Assembly: GCF_000764305.2 (NCBI RefSeq)
Contig: NW_025934720.1
Coordinates: forward strand, 372,001 to 436,000
DNA: 64,000 nucleotides
Reading direction: 5' to 3'
Origin: Hyalella azteca
Lineage: Eukaryota; Arthropoda; Malacostraca; Amphipoda; Hyalellidae
The position numbers and the translations under genes are program-made. The stretch's first letter is position 1; every line of letters starts with the position of its first letter. The notes beneath the pieces were generated by a model that was given only the letters and a program-made list of their open reading frames with translations, was not told the DNA's origin and did not search any database. Shown in pieces: positions 24,153-36,299 of this stretch.

Positions 24153-25892
24153 GTGCTCATACGGAGCAATGATCCTCCTATAATACTGAAGGAAAATGTA
24201 GCACTGCATGTCAGGAGCGTGATCGCTTATTTATACTCGAGAGATACGTGTTCCGAGTTGGCATTTTGTCATTGCCTCTTGTATGGTTCATTGCGCTCAA
24301 TCAACGAACGAATTTTATTGCATGAACTAGAACGAAATTTTCTGGAAAAAATTAAAAGCAACAAATACGCAAAATAAATTAAATACATCTTTTGTCAATG
24401 AATACTATACGATAAGTTTCCTTGGCGTTTTCTTTCCTTTCTAATTTTTGGTGATCTTGAGACAAGCAGACGATCCGAAGATTATTTTGGATTTTTGCAC
24501 AAAAAAAGTGAGCCGCAGCCCAGAGCAACCTTTACAAGTGCCAAGCCTAGAATTCAAGTATTATTAATTCCTAAGCAAATGACGGCAGATATTGCGCACG
24601 TTAGCACGGAGTCTAATGAGCCTGTTGCGCAGCCGTTTTGCTTCTTTGGTCCCTCGCAACTTGTTGCGGAAACTGCCGCTGATGCCGCTGCTGCTGCTGC
24701 TGCTCCATAGGATCCAGAGCTTCTTACGCGCTACTTGTTGAGCCTGGCTCGCCGTACAAGACTACTTGTTGAACTGCCTTTCTTCTCCTGGTCCTGGCAG
24801 ATGTCGCTTTTTAGGCCAATTTGTATTGCGCCGCTGTAATGGGCTATAACATCCTAGTCAGCGTTAATTTTTTATTTACTTTCTGGCTATTTCACGAGCA
24901 GCGAGTTTTTTCAATTTAACTGTGCATGTGTTGTTAAATAAATGGTAGTTTGTTTATGCACTTAAATTGGTTTTATGATGTCCTTCAGGGAATTTTCTAA
25001 CTTACTGGCTGGACACAATGTTCGTTAAAATAGAAATTATGTGTATTTTGTCCAATTAAATTGCAGAGGCGTATCTGAAGGAAAATTCTGGCTTACTGAC
25101 TTATATAAGGAGGGGATGTATTACATTATTTCCCCTCACAATTTACTGTACTTGGAATTTTCTTCCGTTCACGTGATTATTTTTGTTCATTTGCGAGGGC
25201 TTAGGCTACAAGTTAAAGCGCATAATTTGAGCCTAATCAGCAGCAAATACCAACTTTGGTCTACGATGGAGGCCTGTTTCTAGAAATTTACTTTATTTAT
25301 GACAAAAAATTTTCATGAATACGTATGGTTAGATTAATAAGATTAAGCACTAATCCGCTATTAATAACACCTGCAAATCCACCGTCGAACGAGTTTGTTT
25401 TTACGATTCAGTTTTGTTATTATGGTCCAATATCCTAATGCATAGAGGTAAGCTGGCAATTCAAATTAATCTTTGCGCGATGTGTACAAACGGAAACACT
25501 TGATCAATAACTTTTAAACATCCTTCTTTACATAAATTGCATTTAAAAATACTTTCAAATTCTGCAGCAAAAAAAAAAAAAAAAAGACATTTGAGTCAGG
25601 GTCGGGCGATCATAACATTTTCAATTATCCTCAGATTTTATTTTTTGTTGAATGATTTTAAAGGTAGTTCGTGGATTTCGTAGATTTCACTCGATTTTTC
25701 GAGGGCTTAAAGAATCGAACGTGCAAGGCGAATATGCTTCTGAAAGTTTCTGTGCAACCAATTCGGTTTACTGAAATTTGCCGCGGAGTCGGATTGTGTG
25801 TGCAGATTCCAGAGATTACAAGGATCAATATTTTGCCGCACTTAGGTGTGGTATTTACGACTACACTGCCGGGGGAACAAGAGTGCAGATGA
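24153..25892 (+). CDS. Long hypothetical protein, 5' end unresolved
   Basis: This frame stays open for about 580 codons with TGA only at 24405, 25653 and the terminal 25890-25892. Between 24408 and 25652 I count no TGA in this frame against about 7 and 13 in the other two plus frames, so the depletion is frame-specific. TAA/TAG are read as Gln. Segments include a charged helical part (L-H-E-L-E-R-N-F-L-E-K-I-K-S-N-K), a Pro/Ala-rich linker with seven consecutive Ala codons near 24690, and L-K-V-S-V-Q-P-I-R-F-T-E-I-C-R-G near 25750. No ATG is visible just upstream of 24153; the first in-frame ATG is at 24573, so an upstream exon or a later start is possible. The frame also remains open beyond 25892 to TGA 26571-26573, but that part is AT-rich. 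Family not recognised. Confidence 0.55.
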
Positions 25893-27362
25893 AAACCTCA
25901 TCAGAGACGATATCTTCTGAATAATTTGCATACATTTTATTCTGCCTCCAATCCCGTCAGCTCCCTTCTAGTTCTCTTCTAAATATTCCTGTGCATTCAT
26001 TGCCAGACGCTTGCAAGACAGAATGAAAAGACATTTGAACAAGTTTAAAGACTTACATCTACTTTGAAATAGTTTCAATTTTCCGCCGCGATTGTTGTTT
26101 AATCGGTCGCTTGTGTTGGTATAATATCAGAACAGTCTTTGTTATTTTGTTTGGTATAATCTGAATCGAATCTTACTCTAATTTAAACTAGTTCATAAAA
26201 AATTAATTGCAAAGAAAATTTATTAATAACATCGCATGACCGCCACACGGCAACGTGCTTCTGTCTGGAAGCGATGTTAAAATATTGCCTTCTCCCTCCG
26301 CTGCTTCAGATTAAAGGATTTTGGAATATGTGCATATTTTTAAACAAAAGATTTTCAAAACAACGATAATATTTCGTATCTGCTGCAATTACTAAAAAGT
26401 ATACTTAACTGCTGCTTCATCTATATTCTCCAACTTGGGTTTTCATGCATTTATTGGAAATTTAGTCCAATTTATTTATTTTTACTGTATTATTAAATTG
26501 TGGAATTTCAATGGTTTTACATTCAAAATATGACGTATTTTCAAAAAACAAATTGTTTCTAGTAAATTATTGATTAATTTTCCATTGAAGCAATTATATT
26601 ACCCCAACTCACTTTTTTCGCCATTCCCCTGAACTGCAGTCGCAGCTTTAAAAAAACTGCCTATGGAAGAGGCCTTACTGGACAGCGCCGTGTTCTTGCG
26701 ATGTTCCTTGCTGATATATAAATTACTAAGCAATATACGATGGGGAAAATAATTGTTGCTATTTAATTTTGAATTTATGGCAATTGGAGCTGATGATACA
26801 GGAGCTGGTATCTCAGGCCATTAGAATAGTTCTAGCTTTGATTGCGGTAAATTTTCTGTCTGCCGAAGAAAATGAGCCTCTAGATTGTGATTGAAAATTG
26901 TTCAAGAAAATGAGTATTGTAGATGTTTTTTAGCGTAATAAAAATGAATTCATTCTAATTCATTGTGATTATAATATTAAATTAGAGTAAAAGTGTGATG
27001 AACTCTCGCTGTGTCGAAGAACGTTATGTCAGCTTGAGTGCATTGTTAAGTGGCAGAGAATTCTTCCAAGCTTGGCTTCAAGAATTTACAAGACACATCG
27101 CCTTGACACGTCACAGGTTCCTGCATTTTAAATGGTTTACTGGCTGCCTTGAATAGCAATTCGTAACTTTGATATACAATGGAATGTCACTCACCACCGC
27201 CTGTCACATGTCGACCATCACTGCTACTCCGCCACCGTCCTTGGATGCTCGGCGATACATGTTTAGTAGCTTGGAAGTGAAATTTTCATGCCTATATCAT
27301 TCATCCTTGTCTATATGCAAATTCTACGAAATTATGCACTCTTACGCGTAAATTAAAAACTT

Positions 27363-27563
27363 TGTTGGACGCGGAATGTATTTTAATCGATGCTAACACT
27401 ACATGACGGCGTAAATGAATTTTTTAGTCAATGATTTACTGGTACATGTAACTTAACAACTTCGTTGAACGCGGAACGATGGTAACCCTTCATGACAGCG
27501 TAAATGATTTTTTTTAGTCAATGATTTACTGGTACATGTAACTTACCAACTTCTTTGGACCCG
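27363..27563. repeat. About 105-bp tandem duplication
   Basis: Copies share TTTAGTCAATGATTTACTGG and TACATGTAACTTA; a third partial copy begins at 27550. Confidence 0.65.
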
Positions 27564-27699
27564 AAGAGTATTTAGCTGATGTCTTAACAATGAGCAGTTG
27601 AGTGAGTGGTTTTAAGCAACAGCCTTACGAGACGTGGAGGTTTGAACTCTGTTCATCAGGAGACGCGACGAGCATATGGAGCAGGCTGTCAGAGCTTCC

Positions 27700-27770
27700 T
27701 CTTTCTGCCTCAGAGTGTCAGAGCAGCTTCTCTCTGCCTCAGAATGTCAGAGCAGCTTCTCTCTGGCTCT
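27700..27770. repeat. 30-bp repeat, 2-3 units
   Basis: Unit contains TGTCAGAGCAGCTTCTCTCT. Confidence 0.65.
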
Positions 27771-28171
27771 AATTACCCATCACTTGTGGATTTATGGAGC
27801 AATAACGACTACATTTGGACTCCGTAGACGTGCTTTTGCTAGCTCCAGCCAGCCAACTCTTGGGATAATTTGACTGATCCTCTCGCCTTAATCGGCCTTT
27901 AAGCCTCCTCAGTAATTTGTGTAATGCTCGCCCAAATTTCTTGTAGACACTTTGACTGTTGATGGATTAATTTCAGCACAAATGAATCCAAATCATTTCA
28001 TTCTCCTAATCATTCTATGTTCAGAACTTTATTTTCTTTGTTTTACAACTGAATATCTGCAATTAAAAAAATAACTGCGCTGTAATTTCCTTTTTGTGGG
28101 CGAGATCAACGTGTGACCAATTTCTGGCTATAACAAAAAAAGCAGCTGGAGATAGAATCAGTATCTTATTC

Positions 28172-28513
28172 ATGAAGATTGTGTTCTCGCTGAATAATGG
28201 CTTTTTTGTTATCTCCCAAGATTTTTCCAGCAGGTACAAGGTTCACCATATTTCATATGATTATAACCAGGTCTCCCAGCCTCGGGATCAAGTTAACAGG
28301 CGAATCACTTGCCGCGAGATCACGGGAAGCGAGTTTCTTACTACACCGTCCCCCGTTAAAATGGCTCGTAAATATTACGAAACACGTCATATCGACGTGA
28401 GCTTCCTAATGAAATGCCAAAAGACAATGAATGTTTCCTTCTATTGGACGCTGGAACAAGCAATTCTCGAGCTTCCTGCGGCACGCTCAGCAACTCAGGA
28501 GACTCTGAAATGA
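28172..28513 (+). CDS. Hypothetical protein, 113 aa or more
   Basis: ATG at 28172, TGA at 28511-28513, and no stop triplet of any kind in frame back to 28094, which is long for DNA of this composition. Mixed composition with conserved-looking segments (F-F-V-I-S-Q-D-F-S-S-R-Y-K-V-H-H and M-A-R-K-Y-Y-E-T-R-H-I-D-V). The frame is free of TGA further upstream to about 27984, so an upstream exon or start is possible. No family recognised. Confidence 0.4.
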   Translation: MKIVFSLNNGFFVISQDFSSRYKVHHISYDYNQVSQPRDQVNRRITCREITGSEFLTTPSPVKMARKYYETRHIDVSFLMKCQKTMNVSFYWTLEQAILELPAARSATQETLK

Positions 28514-29389
28514 TCGTTGCAAACTTATGACTCATGTAATATTTGCGAGTAAAATTTTATTGAAGAAGCAGGAGCCAAGTATTCGATTATTATCAGCAAA
28601 ATTGAAAGTCGTTAACGTTTATGAGAATGTTATGCATCTGGCTTTGTTTATTGGTTCATTTAATGATTGATATATGTTACATTCAATTCTAACATCCCTT
28701 TTAATCATATCACTCCCTTGACTAGGTATGTCATTCAAAAGTTAAAATTCTTCAAGGCTCACAGTAGATATATAGTTTTTAGAGAGGTTGAAAGCTTTTT
28801 TAATAATCTGCATTTAATGCGGTAAGCACTAATTAAATTTCGAAACGCATTAAAACATCTATTGTACTGACATTTAACAGGAATATGGCAATAGTTGGCT
28901 TATATAGTTCATATATTCTAATGATAATGTCTTCACGCAAATTCCAGAAAAAATGAAATTGCTCCGTCATTTTGAATCCAATGTTTTTCCTCTTGTGTCA
29001 AAGAAAACTTCACTGTTTTTCCTCTTTTGTAAAAAAAATTAAATGTTTTTCCTGTTATGTCAATATATTTTTCGTGCAAAATAGCTTGTTTAAAGTGATG
29101 CTTGTTTGGATTCAAAAATTTTATACTTACACCCGTTGTGAGAGCTTCAGAGCAGTCGCACAGTTTCTTCTCTCATTTACCGCATGATATTTAAGGACAT
29201 CCTTTGTCAATATGGGATCATGTTGTGCTAGTTTTATATTCTAGTTCTGATTGAATTATTTCATGGCTGTACTTATAATGTTATTTAGAATCACGTGTAA
29301 TCATTTTTTATAAGTAAAAAACATTATTAAGTGCAGAATTTGAAATTAGCTGCGTTATCTCGTGTTTTCTATATTTCATGCACGTGGAA

Positions 29390-29815
29390 CTTACCCATCG
29401 TATTTTTCATGCCATGGAAATTCATCGTATTTTTGTGCCGTGGAAATTCATCGTATTTTTTGTGCCGTGGAAATTCATCATATTTTTCGTGCCATGGAAA
29501 TTCATCGTATCTTTCGTGCCATATAAATTCATCATATTTTTCGTGCCATGGAAATTCATCGTATCATTCGTGCCATGGAAATTCATCGTATCTTTCGTGC
29601 CATGGAAATTCATCGTATCTTTCGTGCCATGGAAATTCATCGTATCTTTCGTGCCATGGAAATTCATCGTATCTTTCGCGCCATGGAAATTTATCCTATC
29701 TCTCGTGCCATGGAAATTTATCCTATCTCTCGTGCCATGGAAAAATCCACCGTTTCTTTCATGCCAGGGAGACATCCATCGTTTCTTTGGTACCGTAGAG
29801 AAATCCATGGTATAT
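29390..29815. repeat. 27-bp minisatellite, about 15 units
   Basis: Unit contains CGTGCCATGGAAATTCATCG. Because 27 is a multiple of three, all six frames give 9-residue repeats; plus-strand ORFs here are probably artefacts, while the minus frame forms the tail of the 30.2-kb candidate. Confidence 0.85.
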
Positions 29816-30224
29816 TTTGTACACAAGCCCACACGGGAAAACGTAGCCCGCACAATGCAGCGTATGCCTCTGTGGTCACTTCCAGCTGCTGCTGCTGCCG
29901 AAGACTATTAATGGCTGCTGGGTTATTGGCGGGAGTATCGACGTACAGTATTGTTGTGGGGATTACTATTGATATGAGTATTGATATATATTGATGAGAT
30001 CTGGCCTGCGCTGCAAACCTGCTCTTTCCTGTCTTCCTCTTGCTGTGCTGTGGCCAGCAAGAGAGCGCGGACTGTATGTGTGCTGGGACAAGTTTCTTAA
30101 TCAAATTAGGGAGGATTTTAATACGGACAATTGCGTCTTGATGCGTTCGGAATCTTTCGGCAATTTTCTCTATTAAATTCGTGTTCGGGATGAATGAATT
30201 GTGTACAAGTTTGAGACCTTTCAT
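29664..30224 (-). CDS. Hypothetical protein, 186 aa, ending in a minisatellite
   Basis: ATG at 30224 opens 168 codons with none of the three stop triplets, the longest such run outside repeats in the window. Two TAA codons then follow, and TGA at 29666-29664 ends the frame. The N-terminus is amphipathic and basic (L-I-E-K-I-A-E-R-F-R-T-H-Q-D-A-I), then a hydrophobic segment (S-I-L-I-S-I-V-I-P-T-T-I-L-Y-V) that could span a membrane, then a short Gln run near 29895. The last 20 residues are encoded by the 27-bp array at 29390-29815 and repeat S-M-A-R-E-I-G. The gene is visible even under the standard code. Family not recognised. Confidence 0.58.
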
Positions 30225-31091
30225 TGCTACAAAAGATTATTTTACTAAGCTAAGGTTTCACTCTGTAATCAAAAGGTGGTTGAGAACGTACAAAGTGAAT
30301 GCATGGATTAAGATCCCAACCGGAACAACTGAATCCAAAAATAATATATTATTATATAGTTCATCTTGCTTTTATCATTTACTCGTGTTCACTTTCATTT
30401 CGATCTAGGGAGATTTAGCTTTATACAATCTTCCTTTGTTGATTTTCATTCGCCTTCTCACTGGACCCTCTGACCAAATTTTCTTCAGTAAATGCTCCCT
30501 CCCCAATGTTGTTTCCTTCAAGCTTCCATCAAGTTACTGACTTCCCAAGAACCAGAGGAGCAAGACGTGTCCCTCAAAAATCGAATTCTAACAAAGGCTT
30601 TGACCCGTCAATAATCGAATTATCAGCCCCCATGAAATTTCTCCGCCTTCCTAAATGGTGAAAGGGTATGGCATGAATTTTTCCTTTCAGTTTTCGCGTT
30701 CGAGTTATCTCTGGAGATGATGTTGAAATGCGGGATGCTGGGATGCTGTTGTTGAAATGCGGGATGATGGCGGGATGCTGAATTGATGGTGGAATGTTGT
30801 ATCGATGCAATGCCGGAAAAGGAGATATTTTTATCAAGATGGTATTGGAGCTTTTCCATCACAAATACCGGCAGCTAGAAACTTTGAACTAGTATGCTGT
30901 TGACAGATTTTAGTAATTTCATCTGAACGAGTCAATTTATATTTAAGAACACATAAGTTATTTTAGAATCAGGGTTACAGCTGCAGTGCGTTTTAGTGAA
31001 ATTGTCATGATTTTTTTCACTCTACACTTGTGAACTGCGTTTGCATTATTTGATCAGAAATTTTATTATATTTACCTGCCACATATTACAA

Positions 31092-31388
31092 ATGCTCGGG
31101 CATTCGCGCATGCCACGGAACCAGGCTTCCACTAACGTTAATTCGTGCATCAAAATTCGTCCTGTCAATCCACGCTCTGGAAAATATCCGAGCGGTGTTT
31201 ACGTCGATATTTTTCCCTTCTTGCGCAGCTACCGAAAACAACTTGCCTTCCATGACAGCTTTTTATTGTCGGTGGCATTGGGCCGGTGCGTGCTCCCTTT
31301 TTGCCTCATCGAGGGAAGCGATGGAGTAAATTCATCGATATTCGCTGACCAGGAGTCTCTTGAGGCATCCGGCGCGGTGCTCGGTTGA
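31092..31388 (+). CDS. Hypothetical protein, 98 aa
   Basis: ATG at 31092 and TGA at 31386-31388 with no TAA/TAG between; the block is about 48% GC, well above its flanks. Composition includes K-I-R-P-V-N-P-R-S-G-K-Y-P-S-G and L-R-S-Y-R-K-Q-L-A-F-H-D. No close neighbour on the same strand. No family recognised. Confidence 0.36.
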   Translation: MLGHSRMPRNQASTNVNSCIKIRPVNPRSGKYPSGVYVDIFPFLRSYRKQLAFHDSFLLSVALGRCVLPFCLIEGSDGVNSSIFADQESLEASGAVLG

Positions 31389-32149
31389 GGAAAGATGGAC
31401 AATGTACTGTTTTCTATTTATTTTGCAAGATTTCAAAAATGAATTGTTTTGAATCTACTAATAATATCAATCATTCATAAAATAATAGGACTACAATAAT
31501 CATATTCAATAATAATTCAATGACCTAAAATATTTTGGGGTGGCTAATTTATTTATTTTTGAGTTTTAATTTCAATTCGCTGTGAATCATATTTCATGTC
31601 ATATTTTTCGTTGCCACTATAGCTACAAATAAAATGCCAATCTATATTTATACGCAAAGAAAAAATATAATTTAATGATCTGAAGAGAGTACAGTTCTTG
31701 GTGAGCGTCTCGAGCTTCTCGCATGCGTCGACGCGCTCATTCACGGCAAGTTCGGTCGTAATGGACGAGGCTCGCCGAGATTTAATTCATGGCTCACATT
31801 AGGAAGATTGCGTGTTTGGCGACCATTTCTTTTTGCTGAATTTCTCGCTTAGCGCTGCCCCTATAACCGCCATGAACTTGCTATCCGTTACCGCCTAGTT
31901 ACTCATATTAGAGTTATTATAGCTAACACATATTATTTTGTGTAGGTGTGTGTAGATCATTAATTATCAGTACGTTAATCAGCATGCGCTAGAAATGATC
32001 ATCGTATACCGATCATTGCCCCGTAATTTATAGTTAATGACATCTTAGCTAATTTCCTGTGAAAGGTATTATGTATGGTAAACGAATAAATCTTTTCTAT
32101 TGCTTTCAAATTTTCTATAATTTACACATTACATTTTTTCAGGATTTTC

Positions 32150-32614
32150 ATGCAGTATTCTGGCGCTGCTTTGTTCCGATCATACGATGCAAAAGAAACG
32201 ATATTAAACGTAATAATAGCGCCTCAAATCAACCATCTGCCTTCATTTGCACATAAGATTCGCCGCCTTGCTTGTTGCAGCAAAAGCAATACGCGCTCCA
32301 GCAGCGCATGGATTTACCGCGAGGCGTTAGGCGAGTTTCGGAACTCTTAGCGATATTCATGTAAAGTTGAGATGGGGAGACGTGCGGCTGCTGTGATTTA
32401 TCTCGCGCCGTCCCCCGAGTGCTCTATCCTCGACACGACATTTGTTGTCGTGTCTTCGACGTTGCTCGCTTTGCATCGCGGCTTTACAGCTCTCTTGCAC
32501 GAACTCAGGCTGCGGGGTCGGGAGAACTGGGTCGCTCTGAGTACTGCTTACTCTAGTAAATTCATGATTTATATCCACTGTTTTCTCGGGTGTCTTCTTG
32601 CGCCATATTTATGA
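32150..32614 (+). CDS. Hypothetical protein, 154 aa
   Basis: ATG at 32150, 155 codons to TGA 32612-32614, with one TAG (Gln). GC-rich second half (V-V-V-S-S-T-L-L-A-L-H-R-G-F-T-A-L-L). Its TGA overlaps the ATG of another plus frame (32611-32922, 103 aa) as ATGA. Antisense frames in this stretch are also partly open (32578-32357 and 32813-32562), so the strand call is moderate. Confidence 0.38.
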
Positions 32615-32775
32615 CTAGGGCCAGACTGCTTTCTGTGCCTAAAGTTCTGCGAGTCGTGAAGGAGGCAAGCATTTTCGCCTGTGCCCTGAAATGGCAATGG
32701 CTTCGGTTTGTGGCAAGCCGTGATTTGCATAATTGCATGCATGCGTTTCGCTCGTCAGTGACAAGACGAGAGACA

Positions 32776-33270
32776 TCAACACCACCGCTCGCCGTGACGC
32801 GTGATGGAAGCAAGACCTCGGAGTCGTATATTAATGCAGTACTAGCTCATCATTATAGAGCTTGTCGCATGAGCGAGACCTCGGAGTCGTATATTAATGC
32901 AGTACTAGCGCATCATTATTGAGCTGTAATGTCCTTACGAGACCCTCTTGCTCGCTTAAAGAGGCGTTGCTCGAACTGCCCTCGCCCTGACAGCGACATC
33001 GTCCCGCCTGCCATCGTATATTCTCCTCATACCTTGACTGCTATGGCCTCCAACTTCTGTCTCTTGGCATCTCTGCTTCGTGGTTTTGGAATTTTTCCAC
33101 AGTTGGCTTGTATCGTAAACTAGAATAAAGGAGTTTCTATCTGCAAAGACGAAGACTTTGGGACCATTTAAATCAGCTTGGTTCAGGATTTGAAATAAAA
33201 TTATTTTATCTAACTGATAATGAATTTGTACTTCGCAGCGTGCTTTCTTGAATCTAATGATAGTTTCCAC
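32776..33270 (-). CDS. Hypothetical protein, about 164 codons, 5' end unknown
   Basis: A minus frame with no TGA from 33270 to TGA 32778-32776 and four TAA/TAG codons. The first 104 codons have no stop at all and look globular (N-G-P-K-V-F-V-F-A-D-R-N-S-F-I-L-V-Y-D). The C-terminal part contains the 62-63-bp duplication at 32816-32929, giving two copies of Y-C-I-N-I-R-L-R-G-L-A. No good ATG lies at the 5' end. A plus-strand frame (32611-32922) reads the same duplication as two copies of T-S-E-S-Y-I-N-A-V-L-A-H-H-Y; the minus frame is longer and less biased, so I prefer it. Confidence 0.36.
32816..32929. repeat. 62-63-bp tandem duplication
   Basis: Both copies contain CCTCGGAGTCGTATATTAAT and GCAGTACTAGC with CATCATTAT. 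Confidence 0.75.
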
Positions 33271-34629
33271 GGAAGAGGTTGAACAAACTTGTAAATCATA
33301 TTAATAATTAATTGTTTTCGTCCATTTTTTCGTATCTCATTCCGTCGGATCATCGATACACAACCCCTCAATCGACGGAATAACTCAAATTTTGAAAATT
33401 TCTGCTGAAAATCGCTTTCTTGAGCGCCTCGAGCGACCATCGATCATATCAGGACAAATCGACGTGTGATTATAGGCAGAGCAAACGACTGCTATAAATT
33501 TACGCGCTTCAATTTGATGTAAAATGCTGGGATAGAATTACTCGACGCTGCGTCGAGGCAGCTTGTGTTAAATCTGTATGGATTCTTAAAATATCAGGGG
33601 CTCGTTTATCGACGAGTTTCACGCACAATTTTTTGGTAGTTAAATTTGTTCATGTTCGGTTAGGTTTAAAATTGACTCTAATTTATCGCTGTTAAATTTC
33701 TATCGAATATGAATGTTTTTTTTTTCTATCCCGTTTGACAACCTGCTTCATTTCTACATATTAATCTTTTTATTCATACGTAAACGTTCTAGTCGTAAAG
33801 GAAAATTAATCAAGAAGCTACACGTTGGTTCTTGAAACTGTTTATAAAATGAATATGTATAAAGGAAAATCGTTATTAAACTATAAATGGATACAAAAGA
33901 GACCTAAAAATGACGCTTTTCCTCACTTCAATCATTTGGTAAGAAAATTTCGCCGGTCTGAACACCGTTTTCATTATCAGCTCGATTGCAGTTTAGTAAA
34001 TTTCAGATTCGGACGAAACACGTGTAATTTTTAACATGATTTCCATTCACTGGCACGCATGGAGATTTTAACTTCAACGTAGCCTTTTGAAACAATAGTT
34101 TCACGTGAAATCATGGGCTAAATAAGTTTAAAGATAAGTTCTACACGTGACATTATTGTGAGTTTATTTAGAAAATTCCGCGAAAAAAAAATGCAGCTTA
34201 TCACCACACCTCTGCTTGGAGCATTAGGATTACATGAATAATTAATTTTCCTAAATATAAAAAATTTCATACACGATTATTTAGAGTTGTCGATAACACT
34301 CGAGAAATGTGTTTATAGCATGAATTGTAAACTTTCAATGACAAATAAATCGTCAAAATAATTAGGAATCCTCATTAGTAAAATTACAAACAAAAAAAAA
34401 TAATTACTAATCCTCATTATTCTTGCTTTTATAGTTAATTAATGAAGTTTCAAATCGGATCAGTATAATTAATGCATCTTCTGTCAATTCTGCAAAATGA
34501 TTCTTATTCATCAGGGAAGTTAGCAGTTACTACCACAGCAACATGCCCTTAACTAAAATAACTATATCGAAAATTATTATATAATGTAAGGAGTAGCAGC
34601 GATGAGGTTCCATGCACCTGATATAACGT

Positions 34630-34965
34630 ATAATTTGTGTTGGGTGTCCTGACATCTGAGTGAGTCTGTATAGAAGGGTCGGGCTGTATTATTTGTGTAA
34701 GATTTCGTGACATCTGAGTGAGTCTGTATAGAAGGGTCGGGCTGTATTATTTGTGTAAGATTTCGTGACATCTGAGTAGTCTGTATAGAAGGATCGGTTG
34801 TATCATTTGTATTAGATGTCCTGATCTGAGTAGTCTGTATAGAAGGGTCGGGCTGTATTATTTGTGTTAGATGTCCTGATCTGAGTAGTCTGTATATAAG
34901 GGTCGGCTGTATTATTTGTGTTAGATGTCGTGATCTGAGTAGTCTGTATAGAAGGGTCAGGCTCA
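34630..34965. repeat. About 58-bp minisatellite, 6 units
   Basis: Units contain GTCTGTATAGAAGGGTCGGG and CTGTATTATTTGTGT, with length variants. The 143-codon minus ORF here is repeat-derived. Confidence 0.8.
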
Positions 34966-35039
34966 CAGAGATCGGGTGGAGGATGATATAGAGAGGAGGG
35001 CGAGGCATGCGTTATCGTCTAGTGTTTACGCTCGGCTAT

Positions 35040-35540
35040 TTTTGAGTGCATCACCCGCTGGGCTCTTTTCTCTCTCTCTCTCTTTTGCTCTTTATTTAAG
35101 TGCATCATTATCTGAGATTTTTTCTCTTTTTTGCTCTATTTGAGTGCATTTTTCTCTGTGCTTTTCTCTCTCTTTTGCTCTTTATTTGAATGCATCACTC
35201 GCTGAGCTTTTCTCTCTCCTTTGCTCTTTATTTAAGTGCATCATTCTCTGTGCTTTTCTCTCTTTTTTGCTCTTTATTTGAGTGCAACATCCGCTGAGCT
35301 CTTCTCTCTCTCTTTTGCTCTTTATTTGAGTGCATCACCCGCTGAGCATTTCTCACTCTTTTACTCTTTATTTGATTGCATCACCCGATTGCAGTGATTT
35401 GCATCACTCTTTATTTGATTGCATCATTGCATCACGCAGAGCTCTTTTCTCTCTTTTGATTTTTATTTGAGTGAATATCCGCTGAGCTTTTCTCTCTCTT
35501 TTGCTCTTTGAATGCATCACCCGCTGAACTCTTGTCTTTA
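35040..35540. repeat. About 45-60-bp T/C-rich minisatellite
   Basis: Units contain TTTTGCTCTTTATTTGAGTG and CATCACCCGCTGAGC; about ten diverged units. Confidence 0.75.
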
Positions 35541-35859
35541 ATTACTCCCCAACTTTCATAAATGCAGGAAATTCCCTCGTCGCCCTACAAAGATCCCGAA
35601 GTATTTTTTTCCGTTCTTTGTCATTTCTTGAAAACGATGGGTTGAGAATCATGAAGACTATTATTCATTGAAGAACCTTCTGTTGATTCTGTTGATAGAC
35701 TAAATAAATTCGATTTTCATCCAACCAACGCGAGAGCTTTACCTCATTTGTGCGTTTCCAAGGGATATAAAAAAATTGTATTGCCGTTTTGAGTCCAAAA
35801 GTTAAGGAGCGCTCGCGATAGCCGAATACTTTTGAAAGTGTTCATCAGTACCCATGCAT

Positions 35860-36166
35860 ACAGGTAATGTGAATAAATGGATGATAATGAAATTAGAAAA
35901 TCAATATATAAACTTTTTGATTTTTAACTATTTCGAAGAATGTTGTGCTGCAATTTGACAATTATCAAATTTTTTCAAAAGTTACATCATGTAGTGTTCA
36001 TATCGTTACTCTACGAACAGGTAATGTGAGTAAATGTACGATAATGAATTTAGAAAATCAATATCTAGCCTTTTTGATTTGTAAATATTGCAACTAATGT
36101 TGTGCTGCAATTTGACAATTATGTGAACTTTTTCAAAAGTTACGTCATGTAGTGTTCATATCGTTT
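35860..36166. repeat. About 158-bp tandem duplication
   Basis: Two copies sharing TGTTGTGCTGCAATTTGACA and CATGTAGTGTTCATATCGTT. Confidence 0.75.
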
Positions 36167-36299
36167 GGACGTTGTAATATGGCAAGTTCGAACACGACAT
36201 TTACTCCCGAGCATAATCAGTTAAAAGTTCGCCGTTTCCTCATAAGTGGTAAAAGCCGCCCAGGTGCGCTGCTGTTCTGATAGCGCGTCCTGCGTCCTG

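Larger units (their letters stand above)
25893..28171. other. AT-rich; possible continuation of the 24-kb frame
   Basis: The frame of the 24.2-25.9 kb gene stays free of TGA to 26571. Beyond that only the short repeats at 27.4 and 27.7 kb stand out. Confidence 0.3.

Noticed and set aside
34577..35008. 143-codon minus ORF
   Set aside because: Entirely within the 58-bp array.
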